This document shows positions 54,672-63,100 of a stretch of DNA of 64,000 nt, piece after piece (positions within the stretch are counted from its first letter, which is position 1; each line of letters opens with the position of its first letter). The position numbers and the translations under genes are program-made. Under the pieces are notes generated by a model. That model saw only the letters and a program-made list of their open reading frames with translations, was not told the DNA's origin and did not search any database. This DNA comes from Corynebacterium sp. ACRPS (GTDB lineage: Bacteria; Actinomycetota; Actinomycetes; Mycobacteriales; Mycobacteriaceae), in contig NZ_JAKRMY010000003.1 in the NCBI RefSeq assembly GCF_022346005.1, positions 62,001 through 126,000 of the forward strand, given 5' to 3'.

Positions 54672-54738
54672 TGATGCGTTTTGCAAATAGGCCATGGAAA
54701 CCGTGAGGTTTGGGGCCACTATTTGTTAAAACGCATCA
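54672..54738. repeat. 67-nt stem-loop with TGATGCGTTTT arms
   Basis: TGATGCGTTTTGCAAATAG at the left pairs with CTATTTGTTAAAACGCATCA at the right with one small mismatch, enclosing a partly complementary GGCC...GGCC centre. A second TGATGCGTTTTTGGC lies just before it (about 54651). After it come near-repeats of CACCAACCAGGC. No gene is recognisable in 54620-54857. Confidence 0.6.
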
Positions 54739-54857
54739 AACGAGCACCAACCAGGCACCAAAACCCACCAACCAGGCTCCAACCAAGCACCCAACCGTGC
54801 TGAATAAGCGCCCACACGCGCCACACAACCTTCGCTTCGGGGGATCGAGGGATACGA

Positions 54858-55688
54858 ATGGAAATTTTTCGGGGGAAAAGTGCCGCTCAGCAAGCGGTAC
54901 GCCACGGCGCCGTCCGGATCGCTAACGGCTTCTGCCTGTCAGAGGAGCCTACGCCGAACCAACTCGCGCGCATCATGAGCAAGGAGTGGCCGAATTGCGC
55001 GCTGGACGGCTACTCGGCCGCGCTCAAGCACGTCGAGAAGCCGCTGCGCTTTCCGCTGGAGTTCCTGCGCAGCTCATCGCTGCCGTCGAGTAAGTATTTC
55101 ACCTCCCGCCGCGCCCGGCCGAAGGGCGCGTTGACCTGGGACGGCGTCACCGTGTGCAATCCACTGCAGGCGGTCGAGGCGATGCCGGAGGATGATGCGG
55201 TCGCCTTCCTCGAGGACTTCTACTCCGGCAAGGACGGGGTTAGCCGGCTGGAGCTGAATAAGCTGGACTACCAGCGGTTTCCGAGGCCGGTAAAGCGCGC
55301 CTTGGACAGGGCGATCATCGGCACGGATAGCGTGCCGGAGCGCCAGTTAACCCGCGCCCTCGCGCCGCATTTCGCGGTCCAGAACAATATAAAAATAGGC
55401 GCCTACCACTGGGATCTGGTGATTAGGGAGTATAAGATCGCCATCGAGGTCGATGGCTACGCCTACCACCGGGGAGAAAATCGCCGCCAGTTTGAGTTGG
55501 ACCGGCACAAGCTTAACGATGCCGTCCATCGCGGCTGGAAGCCCCTCCACTTCACCGCGACGACGATTGACCACTACCCGGATTTCGTGGTGCAGCAGGT
55601 AATGGCTACGGCCAAGAATAAGCGGCCCTTTGCGCGGCCGCCGTGGCAATGGCACCGCTTGTGGCGGCATGAAGGCGTGCGGGGCTAG
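54858..55688 (+). CDS. DUF559-like protein with a PD-(D/E)xK (Vsr-type) nuclease fold
   Basis: 276-aa protein. The C-terminal 100 residues contain GAYHWDLVIREYKIAIEVDGYAYHR, with the Asp ... Glu-Val-Asp spacing of PD-(D/E)xK enzymes, then RRQFELDRHKLNDAVHRGWKPLHFTATTIDHYPDFVVQQV, the pattern of DUF559/Vsr-like endonucleases. The N-terminal half resembles AbiEi-like or related winged-helix regions (QQAVRHGAVRIANGFCLSEEPTPNQLARI), common in actinobacterial orphan proteins of this type. No antitoxin or methylase gene adjoins it. Start ATG 54858. Function unknown; possibly defence or a domesticated mobile gene. Confidence 0.75.
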   Translation: MEIFRGKSAAQQAVRHGAVRIANGFCLSEEPTPNQLARIMSKEWPNCALDGYSAALKHVEKPLRFPLEFLRSSSLPSSKYFTSRRARPKGALTWDGVTVCNPLQAVEAMPEDDAVAFLEDFYSGKDGVSRLELNKLDYQRFPRPVKRALDRAIIGTDSVPERQLTRALAPHFAVQNNIKIGAYHWDLVIREYKIAIEVDGYAYHRGENRRQFELDRHKLNDAVHRGWKPLHFTATTIDHYPDFVVQQVMATAKNKRPFARPPWQWHRLWRHEGVRG

Positions 55689-55759
55689 GGCCAAGGCCGG
55701 GCCCAGGCCCAGCCGAGCCAGAGTCTGGGCTAGGGTTCACCGCAGCCGCCGGTAACCGG

Positions 55760-57160
55760 CTACTCCCTGCGGCGGCCGCTGCGGAGAACCTGGCTGCGCA
55801 GGGGCTCGACGAGCGCGATGGCGAGGAAGGTTACCGCCCAACCCAGGGCGAGGAAACCGAAGGACATAAGGAACCGCCCGGCGAGGTCAATATCTTCGCC
55901 CTCGAGAGCGCTAAAGAACATCAGCGCCGCGATGCTGCCGCCGAAGAGGAAGCCAAAGAGACTGAGCGCAACTATGGGGCCCATCACAGCACGGGCGTTC
56001 GTGCTGAATTGGAAGCGGCGCGGCACGCCCATCAGGTCGAGGGAGCGGATGAGTTCCTTGTCCTCGAAGGCGGACGATACTTGGCCCAAGAAAATGGACA
56101 TGCTGGTCAAAGCGAAGCCGAAGAGCAAGGTCAGGATGACGCCGGTGGACACGTCCCGGAACATGATGCCCGTTTCTTGTTCTTCCTTCAGAGCGGTAGT
56201 CAGGGCGTCGGTGCCCATGGGCGCGCCCAAGAGGAAGCCGGCGAGGAAGCCGAAGAAGCCGATGGCCGCGCTTTGTCGCCAGGCGCGGCGGGCGTTGGCG
56301 TTGACGCGCTGGCAGGCCACGAGGTGTGCGGTGCCGGGGAGCAAAGCCAAAAGGCGGGCGCCGATTTGCAGGAGGTAGGGCGCGACCAGGTTGATGCTCA
56401 TGACCACCGCGAAGAGCACGACGGCCACGGAGATTTCGGGTGCGTCGGATTTGCCTTTGAGCAGGGCACCGCCGACGGTGACGATGAGGAGGAAGGCGAT
56501 GAGGCGCCACCATCTGAAAGCGGCGGGCATCTGGCGCTTGGCCACGCCGAGGGGGCTGACGCGCACGCGCCGCATGCCGGCAAGGGCCGCGGCGAGGGCG
56601 AGGAGGAAGAGGACTGCGGCCACCGCGAGGTATCCCCACCAGGGCAGGATGATTTCCTCAAAGGCGACGGGGCGGTCCTGGAATTTCACGTGCGTGAAGA
56701 CCGGGGCGATGAGCACGCTGACGAGCCAGCCGAGCACAATGCCGATGAGGGCTTGGATGCCGGTCTCGACGGCGGCCATGCGCTCAACTTGGTGGGAGCT
56801 TAGGCCCAGAAGGCGGAGGGTGGACAGGCGCTGTTCCCTGCCGGAGGCGCCGAGGACGGCGGCCTGCGCGGTCAGGTTAAACAGGGCGGGAACGATGAAA
56901 GCGCAAGCCATGAGCGCGAGGACGAACCAGGGCAGGAAGTAATCTTCCGGGGTGTCTCCGGCAGCGGCGCGCAGGGCGGGCACGGCGGATTCTGGGTGGT
57001 GGGCGCGCTGCCAGAACATCCAGGTGCCGCCGGCGACGAGAAAGGCGATGGCAGAACCCAGCGTCAGGCTCACGATGGCCAGCACGCTGACAATGCCCGC
57101 ACCGGAGCGGGCGCGGACGGATTCGCGCTGGAGGCCAAGGACTAGGGTCGCGGTATTCAT
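55760..57160 (-). CDS. ABC transporter permease, FtsX/MacB-like
   Basis: 466-aa membrane protein. One helix near the N-terminus (GIVSVLAIVSLTLGSAIAFLVAGGTWMFW), then a first FtsX-type block around FVLALMACAFIVPALFNLTAQAAVLGASGREQRLSTLRLLGLSSHQVERM, and a second block near the C-terminus (LTLLFGFALTSMSIFLGQVSSAFEDKELIRSLDLMGVPRRFQF), about eight to ten helices in all. The duplicated FtsX blocks in one chain fit exporters of peptides or lipids or of antibiotic resistance type. It overlaps the ATPase gene by four bases. Divergent from a two-component system likely to control it. Confidence 0.88.
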   Translation of the reverse strand: MNTATLVLGLQRESVRARSGAGIVSVLAIVSLTLGSAIAFLVAGGTWMFWQRAHHPESAVPALRAAAGDTPEDYFLPWFVLALMACAFIVPALFNLTAQAAVLGASGREQRLSTLRLLGLSSHQVERMAAVETGIQALIGIVLGWLVSVLIAPVFTHVKFQDRPVAFEEIILPWWGYLAVAAVLFLLALAAALAGMRRVRVSPLGVAKRQMPAAFRWWRLIAFLLIVTVGGALLKGKSDAPEISVAVVLFAVVMSINLVAPYLLQIGARLLALLPGTAHLVACQRVNANARRAWRQSAAIGFFGFLAGFLLGAPMGTDALTTALKEEQETGIMFRDVSTGVILTLLFGFALTSMSIFLGQVSSAFEDKELIRSLDLMGVPRRFQFSTNARAVMGPIVALSLFGFLFGGSIAALMFFSALEGEDIDLAGRFLMSFGFLALGWAVTFLAIALVEPLRSQVLRSGRRRE

Positions 57161-57852
57161 GGCTGCACCCCCAGGCGGCGGTCATCGTGAATGATGCCGT
57201 CGCGGATTTCCACGCGGCGCTGCATCCAGTCCGCCACCTTGGGGTCGTGGGTGACCATGACGAGGCTGGCGCCGGATTGGCGCACGGTGGTGGTCAGCAT
57301 CTGCATGACCTCGTGGCCGGTGGCTTGGTCGAGGGCGCCGGTGGGTTCATCGGCAAAGATGACGCCGGGGTTGGCCACGAGGGCGCGGGCGATGGTCACG
57401 CGCTGGGCCTGGCCGCCGGAGACTTGGGCGGGCCGGCGGTCCGCGAGATCGCCGAGCCCCAGTTGGTCGAGCAGCGACAGCGCCTTTGCGCGGGCCGCAC
57501 GTCGGCCTAGACCGTTGAGCATCGCGGGCAGTGCCACATTGTCCAGGTTGGTCAGCTCCGGCAAAAGCTGGCCGTCTTGGAAGACGAAGCCGAAGTGGCG
57601 GAGGCGGGTGCGGGAGCGGGCGGCATCGGAAAGCGTGGAGATGACTTCGTCGCCGAAGCGGACGCTGCCGTCGGTGGGCGTGAGTACGCCGGACATGCAG
57701 TGCAGCAGGGTGGATTTGCCGGAGCCGGAGGGCCCCATGATGGCGACGAGCTCGCCTGGGGTGATGTCCAGGGTGATGCCGGCCAGCACGGGGCCGCCGC
57801 CGAAGTCCTTCGTGATGTCGTGGAGGGAAAGTGTTTGTGTCATGCTGTTCAT
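57157..57852 (-). CDS. ABC transporter ATP-binding protein, LolD/MacB-like
   Basis: 231-aa ATPase. Walker A GPSGSGKSTLLHCMSGVLTP, signature VSGGQAQRVTIARAL, Walker B GVIFADEPTGALDQ and switch His VMVTHD. The class (3.A.1.122/125-like) partners FtsX-type permeases and usually mediates export or mechanotransmission rather than import. The start is ATG 57852; the stop overlaps the permease start. The pair sits back to back with the kinase/regulator genes, 100 bp apart. Confidence 0.92.
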   Translation of the reverse strand: MNSMTQTLSLHDITKDFGGGPVLAGITLDITPGELVAIMGPSGSGKSTLLHCMSGVLTPTDGSVRFGDEVISTLSDAARSRTRLRHFGFVFQDGQLLPELTNLDNVALPAMLNGLGRRAARAKALSLLDQLGLGDLADRRPAQVSGGQAQRVTIARALVANPGVIFADEPTGALDQATGHEVMQMLTTTVRQSGASLVMVTHDPKVADWMQRRVEIRDGIIHDDRRLGVQP

Positions 57853-57939
57853 TTCACCGTGCCGGGCGCGCTATTCCTACAGCGCTAAGGATACTTTCCG
57901 GGTAGTGCTAGCTTTACCCCTGCCTGGGGCGCGCGCGAT

Positions 57940-57945
57940 TAGGCT
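57940..57945 (+). promoter_or_regulatory. Candidate -10 box for the histidine kinase gene
   Basis: TAGGCT lies 7 nt before the GTG at 57953 with no ribosome site in the gap; probable leaderless start. Confidence 0.4.
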
Positions 57946-57952
57946 TGGGGGC

Positions 57953-58651
57953 GTGTTTTTCAGCAAGAAGCAGGCCACCAGCAATGAGGAGCGGCAGGCG
58001 CGGGTCATCGCGGAGCTGACGGCCTCGCGCCGCGCGATTGCGGATGCCTACGAGGTGGAGCGCGCCCGCATCGAGCGGGATCTGCACGATGGCGCGCAGC
58101 AATATTTGGTGGCGGCAAGCATGAAGCTCGGTGAGGCCCTGCTGGATGCGACCGGCTCCGAGGCCGAATTGCTCACCGCCGCGAAGCGGGACGTGGATCG
58201 CGGCCTGCGTTCGCTGCGCGCGACGGTGCACGGCATTCACCCGCAGGTCCTCCAGGATCACGGTTTGGTGGCCGCGCTTGCCGATGCCGCCTCCGCCCAC
58301 GGCCCCCACGTCAGCGTCTACGCCCCACACCCGTTGCCGAGGCTTTCCGCCAGCGTGCTGGCCTGCGCTTATTTCTTCGGTACCGAGGCGCTGACCAATG
58401 CCGCGAAGCACGCGCCGGGCGCGCCGGTCTCGGTGCTCATCACCTCGGATGCCGCCCTGCATATCTCGGTCATGGATGAGGGCCCGGGCGGGGCGCGCAT
58501 GGTTCCCGGGCGCGGGCTGGCCGGCATGGCCGAGCGGCTGGCGGCCTTTGGCGGGGAGCTGTCGCTGTCCTCGCCGGAGGGAGGCCCGACGCGGGTAAAG
58601 TGCACGATTCCGCTCCTTTTGGAGCGCGGGCAGACGGGAGTATCAGCATGA
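57953..58651 (+). CDS. Soluble sensor histidine kinase (HisKA_3 type)
   Basis: 232-aa kinase starting at GTG. Unusually short: there is no transmembrane or sensor domain. Residues 30-50 form the dimerisation helix with phospho-acceptor His45 in ARIERDLHDGAQQYL; RSLRATVHGIHPQVLQDHGLVAAL is the X-box-like segment; the HATPase_c domain has FFGTEALTNAAKHAPGAPVSVLI (N-box), MDEGPGG (D-box) and GRGLAGMAERLAAFGGELSL (G-box). It must sense a cytoplasmic signal or take input from the divergent ABC permease. Its stop overlaps the response regulator start (ATGA). Confidence 0.92.
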   Translation: MFFSKKQATSNEERQARVIAELTASRRAIADAYEVERARIERDLHDGAQQYLVAASMKLGEALLDATGSEAELLTAAKRDVDRGLRSLRATVHGIHPQVLQDHGLVAALADAASAHGPHVSVYAPHPLPRLSASVLACAYFFGTEALTNAAKHAPGAPVSVLITSDAALHISVMDEGPGGARMVPGRGLAGMAERLAAFGGELSLSSPEGGPTRVKCTIPLLLERGQTGVSA

Positions 58652-59316
58652 GTGGATTGAGGATTGTGATTGCGGATGACTCCGCGATCCTACGCGAGGG
58701 CCTTGCCGGGCTGTTGGAGCGCCGCGGCCACGAGGTCGTGGGCAGGGCGGGAACGGCGGTGGAGCTGGAGGGGGTCATCGGCAAGCTGAGTGCCCAGTTG
58801 CCGGATGTGGTGATAACGGATGTGCGCATGCCGCCGGAGATGGGCGATGATGGGCTGAAGGCGGCGGTGGCACTGCGCCGCGCCTATCCGGGCCTGCCGG
58901 TGATGGTGCTATCGCAGTACGTGGCGCCGGCGTATGCGGTGGCACTCTTTGATTCCCCGGATGCGGGCACCGGGTACCTGCTTAAGGATCGCGTCTCTGA
59001 GGTGCGCGATTTCCTGGCCAGCCTGGAGGTGGTGGCCCAGGGCGGCACGGTCATCGATCCGACGGTGGCGCAGGCACTCATGCGCTCTGGGCGCAGCGGG
59101 TTGGGTGAGCTCAGCCCCCGCGAGCGCGAGGTCCTAGAGCTGATGTCGCGCGGGAAGTCCAATAAAGACATGGCCGCCGAGCTGGTGCTTTCCAATGCTG
59201 CCGTGGCCAAGCACGTCTCCAATATCTTTACCAAGCTGCGCCTGGATCCCAGCGAGGATAACCGCCGCGTGAAGGCGATCTTGCAGTATCTCTCCGCGGC
59301 CACCTACGGCGGCTAG
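58648..59316 (+). CDS. NarL/LuxR-family response regulator
   Basis: 222-aa regulator. The receiver domain has the acidic pair Asp10-Asp11 and phospho-acceptor Asp58 in VVITDVRMPPEM; the Lys near residue 113 is in GYLLKDRVSEV. The C-terminal LuxR helix-turn-helix is LSPREREVLELMSRGKSNKDMAAELVLSNAAVAKHVSNIFTKL. It is coupled to the kinase by a four-base overlap. The divergent ABC operon is the most likely target; no operator could be picked by eye in the 100-bp gap. Confidence 0.94.
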   Translation: MSGLRIVIADDSAILREGLAGLLERRGHEVVGRAGTAVELEGVIGKLSAQLPDVVITDVRMPPEMGDDGLKAAVALRRAYPGLPVMVLSQYVAPAYAVALFDSPDAGTGYLLKDRVSEVRDFLASLEVVAQGGTVIDPTVAQALMRSGRSGLGELSPREREVLELMSRGKSNKDMAAELVLSNAAVAKHVSNIFTKLRLDPSEDNRRVKAILQYLSAATYGG

Positions 59317-59327
59317 CGCGCGGCACG

Positions 59328-59333
59328 TAGACT
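59328..59333 (+). promoter_or_regulatory. Candidate -10 box for the rhodanese gene
   Basis: TAGACT lies 7 nt before the ATG at 59341; no Shine-Dalgarno, so probably leaderless. Confidence 0.4.
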
Positions 59334-59340
59334 GCGGGGT

Positions 59341-59637
59341 ATGCAAAACGTACAGCCAACCGAAGTTCCAGCAGGCGCGCAGCTTATCGATGTGCGCGAA
59401 AACGACGAATGGGCCACCGTGCATGCGGAGGGCGCCACCCATATTCCCATGAGCGAGATAACGGGTCGCATCCAGGAAATCGATCCGGACCGCGATATTT
59501 ATGTGATTTGCCACCTAGGCGGGCGCAGCGCGCAGGTCTGCCAGTATTTGGAGAACTCCTTGGGCTGGGACGTTATTAATGTCGAGGGCGGCACCGATAA
59601 GTGGGAGGCGGATGACCTACCCGTCGTTCGCGATTAA
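59341..59637 (+). CDS. Single-domain rhodanese
   Basis: 98-aa sulphurtransferase-like protein. The active-site loop is Cys57-His-Leu-Gly-Gly-Arg-Ser in YVICHLGGRSAQVCQYL, with the preceding strand motif QLIDVRENDEWATVHAEGATHIPMSEI; both match GlpE-type rhodaneses. A single domain of this size carries persulphide or senses thiols in the cytoplasm. No sulphur-metabolism neighbour is present, so the partner is unknown. Confidence 0.93.
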   Translation: MQNVQPTEVPAGAQLIDVRENDEWATVHAEGATHIPMSEITGRIQEIDPDRDIYVICHLGGRSAQVCQYLENSLGWDVINVEGGTDKWEADDLPVVRD

Positions 59638-59662
59638 TTGGCCTTTACCCATCTTTTGAGAT

Positions 59663-59668
59663 TATAAT
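59663..59668 (+). promoter_or_regulatory. -10 box of the MarR-type gene
   Basis: A perfect TATAAT ends 6 nt before the ATG at 59675, leaving no room for a ribosome site; the mRNA should start at the initiation codon. TTGGCC (59638-59643) is a weak -35. Confidence 0.55.
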
Positions 59669-59674
59669 GATGGT

Positions 59675-60133
59675 ATGGCTTCCACTAATAATTCTGGCAT
59701 ACCAACCTCCCTGCTCGAATCCCCGTCCTTTCAGCTAGAGCGCCTGCGCCGTCGCACCCGCGATGGCGTCGAGGTGGCTCTGCAGACCAAGCAGACGACC
59801 ATCCGCGAGTTCTGGGTGCTTACCTGCCTCGTCGAGGCGGATGCCGCCTCCCAGTCCTACCTGTCTGACACCTTGGCCATCGATGCCTCCGATATGGTGC
59901 GGCTTATTGATGCCCTCGAGGAGCGCGGCTGGGCCAAGCGCGAGCGCGATCCCAAAGATCGCCGCCGCCAAATCGTGGCGTGCACCAAGAAGGGCACCAA
60001 GACCCACAAGGACTTGGCGGAGCTCGTCGCTAACGCCGAGGATGACGCGCTCGACGTATCCACCAATAAGCAGCTCAAGCACCTGCGCAAGCTGGCCAAG
60101 GCCATCATCGCTGCGGACGAGGACGAGGCATAA
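59675..60133 (+). CDS. MarR-family transcriptional regulator
   Basis: 152-aa winged-helix protein. The recognition helix region is QSYLSDTLAIDASDMVRLIDALEERGWAKRERDPKDRRRQIVACTKKG, with the typical beta-wing DPKDRRRQIV. Flanking helices should form the dimer interface. Only two bases separate it from the large NRPS-like gene, so it is probably co-transcribed and may autoregulate the pair. Ligand unknown. Confidence 0.91.
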   Translation: MASTNNSGIPTSLLESPSFQLERLRRRTRDGVEVALQTKQTTIREFWVLTCLVEADAASQSYLSDTLAIDASDMVRLIDALEERGWAKRERDPKDRRRQIVACTKKGTKTHKDLAELVANAEDDALDVSTNKQLKHLRKLAKAIIAADEDEA

Positions 60134-60135
60134 GC

Positions 60136-63100
60136 ATGGACGAACCCGAAGAATGTAGTAGGTCTAATACAGAACTTCCCAGCGTCCCGCAGCAGTACCT
60201 CCTGCGCGATCTGGCCCCACGCCCGCGCACGCTGTGGGACATCATCACGACCACCGCTGAGATTCATCCAGAAGCCGCCGCGCTTGACGATGGCGAGATC
60301 ATCACCTACGCCGAACTCGTCCACGAGGTCCAGCTGTGGGCCACAGAGCTGCACGTCAATGGCGTGCGCCGCGGCGATCGCATCGGCATCCGGATGACGT
60401 CTGGCAAGCGGGATCTCTACCTCGCTATCCTGTCCACTCTGGCCGCCGGCGCGGCCTACGTGCCGGTGGACGCGGACGATCCGGATGAGCGCGCGGAGAT
60501 GGTCTTTGGCGAGGCCGATATCGATGGCATGTTCAGCGATGACGGCTTCCGCTTCCTGCGCGAAAAACCGCGCCACGCTGCCGAAGGCGTCGAAGCCCCG
60601 CGGCCCGAAGACACCGCGTGGATCATCTTTACCTCCGGTTCCACGGGCAAGCCGAAGGGCGTGGCCGTAAGCCACCGCTCGGCGGCCGCCTTTGTGGACG
60701 CGGAGGCCAGCCTCTTCCTCGTCGATCACCCCCATGGCCCGCTCGGCCCGGAAGACCGCGTGCTAGCCGGGCTTTCGGTTGCCTTCGACGCATCCTGTGA
60801 GGAGATGTGGCTGGCCTGGGGCCACGGCGGCTGTCTGGTTCCGGCACCGCGTTCCTTGGTGCGGTCCGGCATGGACCTCGGACCGTGGCTGATTCGCCGC
60901 GATATCACCGTCGTCTCCACGGTTCCCACCCTGGCGGGCCTGTGGCCGGCGGAAGCACTGGATAATATCCGCCTGCTCATCGTCGGCGGCGAGGCCTGCT
61001 CCCAGGAATTGGTGGACCGCCTGGCCACCGAGGACCGCGAGATGTGGAATACCTACGGCCCCACGGAGGCCACCGTCGTCGCCTGCGCGCAAAGGATGAT
61101 TCCAGGGCGCGCGGTTTCGATCGGTTTGCCGCTGAATGGGTGGGACCTGGTGGTCATCGATAAGCAGGGGCAACCCGTTGGCCTGGGCGAAACCGGCGAA
61201 TTGGTCATCGGCGGCGTGGGCCTGGCCAGCTACCTGGATCCGCAGAAGGATGCGGAGAAGTACGCGCCGCTGGAATCCATGGGCTGGCAGCGCGCCTACC
61301 GCACCGGCGACCACGTGCGCCTGGAAGAAGACGGCCTGTACTTTGTGGGCCGCGTGGATGACCAGGTAAAGATTGGCGGGCGCCGCATCGAGCTGGGTGA
61401 GGTCGATGCGAACGTCGCCGCGCTGGATAACGTCTATAACTCCGCCGTGGCCGTGCAAAAGACCCCGGGCGGTGAATCCGTGCTGGTGGGATACGTCTCG
61501 CTGGAAGATGAGGCGCGCGGTTTTAACCACGGCGTGGCCCACGAACGGCTGGCGGAGACCATGCCCGCGGCCCTGGTCCCGCGCATCTGCGTGATGGATG
61601 AGTTGCCGGTGCGCACCTCCGGCAAGGTGGATAAGAAGGCGCTGCCGTGGCCGCTGCCCGGCGTCGGCGTGGAATCGACCACGCTGACGGAGACCGAGAA
61701 GTGGCTAGCCGAGCTCTGGGTCGAGACCCTCGGCGTATCCGTGGAGGATGAGAACGCCGATTTCTTCGACCTCGGCGGTACCTCCCTGGCCGCGGCGACG
61801 CTGGTGGGACACATCCGCGATCGCTACCCCACCGTGGCCGTGCGCGATCTCTATGACCACCCGCGACTAGGTTCGCTGGCGGAGCTCATCGCCGGCGCCG
61901 AACCGCGCCCTAAGGCGGAGCAACAGAAACCGCTGCGCGAGGTCACCCCGGTCGGCGCGAAGACCCGCGTGGCGCAAACGCTGCTGCAGATCCCCGCCAT
62001 GACGCTGGCGGCGACCACCTGGCTGGCCTGGCTCATGCTGGGCTCAACGGTGGCCTCCGCTCTGGGCGTGGACTGGGCGCAGTCTTTCCCCTGGTGGCTT
62101 GTTATCGCCCTGGTGCTCATCTTTGCCACGCCGCTGGGCCGCATACCCATCGGTGGCTTTGGCGCGCGCCTCATTACCGCCGGGATTAAGCCCGGCGATT
62201 ACCCGCGCGGTGGTTCGACCCACCTGCGCATCTGGGCCGCGGAACGGTGGGCCGATGCCTCTGGCTCGCGCTCCATTGCGGGCGCCACCTGGGTCAATAA
62301 CTACGCCCGCGCCTTGGGCGTGAAGATGAAGCGCGGCGTGGATCTGCACTCGCTGCCACCGGTAACGGGCCTGCTTACCCTGGGCAAGCACGCCGCGGTG
62401 GAACCGGAGGTCGATCTCACCGGCTACTGGCTCGACGGCGACGTACTCCACGTCGGCGCCATCGACATCAAGGAGGGCGCCCGCGTGGGCGCGCGCTCCA
62501 CCCTGCTGCCCGGCACCGTGGTGGGCAAGTACGCCCACGTGGAGGCGGGTTCCACCGTCACCGGCCGCAAGAAGATCAAGGACGGCCAGCGTTGGTCCGG
62601 CTCTCCTGCGAAGAAGGTGGGCCGCTCCAAGCACCGCTTCCCCTCCAAGCCGCCGAAGCGCCGCCCCTGGTGGGTGGCCATTTACGGTGCGACCTCGCTG
62701 TTCCTGGCCGCGCAGCCGCTCATCGCGGTGCTTATCGGCGCCATCGTGGATTTGGCGCTGGTGCATTCCACGGACGGGAACCGCTTCGTCGGCGCGGTGC
62801 TCTTCGCTCCCCTCGCGGCGCTTGCGGCCTTTGCCACCTACATGCTGCAGACCTGGCTGGGCGTGCGCATATTGTCCATCGGCATCTCGCCCGGCGTGAA
62901 CCCGGTGCGCTCTGCCGCCGGCTGGCGCCTGTGGGCCATCGAGCGCCTCATGGATGAGGCCCGCACGCAGCTCTTCCCGCTCTATGCCTCGCAGCTGACC
63001 CCGCGGTGGCTGCGCGCTTTGGGCGCGCGCATTGGCAAGGACGTGGAGATTTCCACCGCCGTGATGATCCCCGCGCTCACGGACGTCAAAGACGGCGCCT

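Noticed and set aside
54710..54925. 71-codon frame reading THQTSTNQAPKPTNQAP
   Set aside because: It is produced by the CACCAACCAGGC-like near-repeats and runs out of frame into the DUF559 gene.
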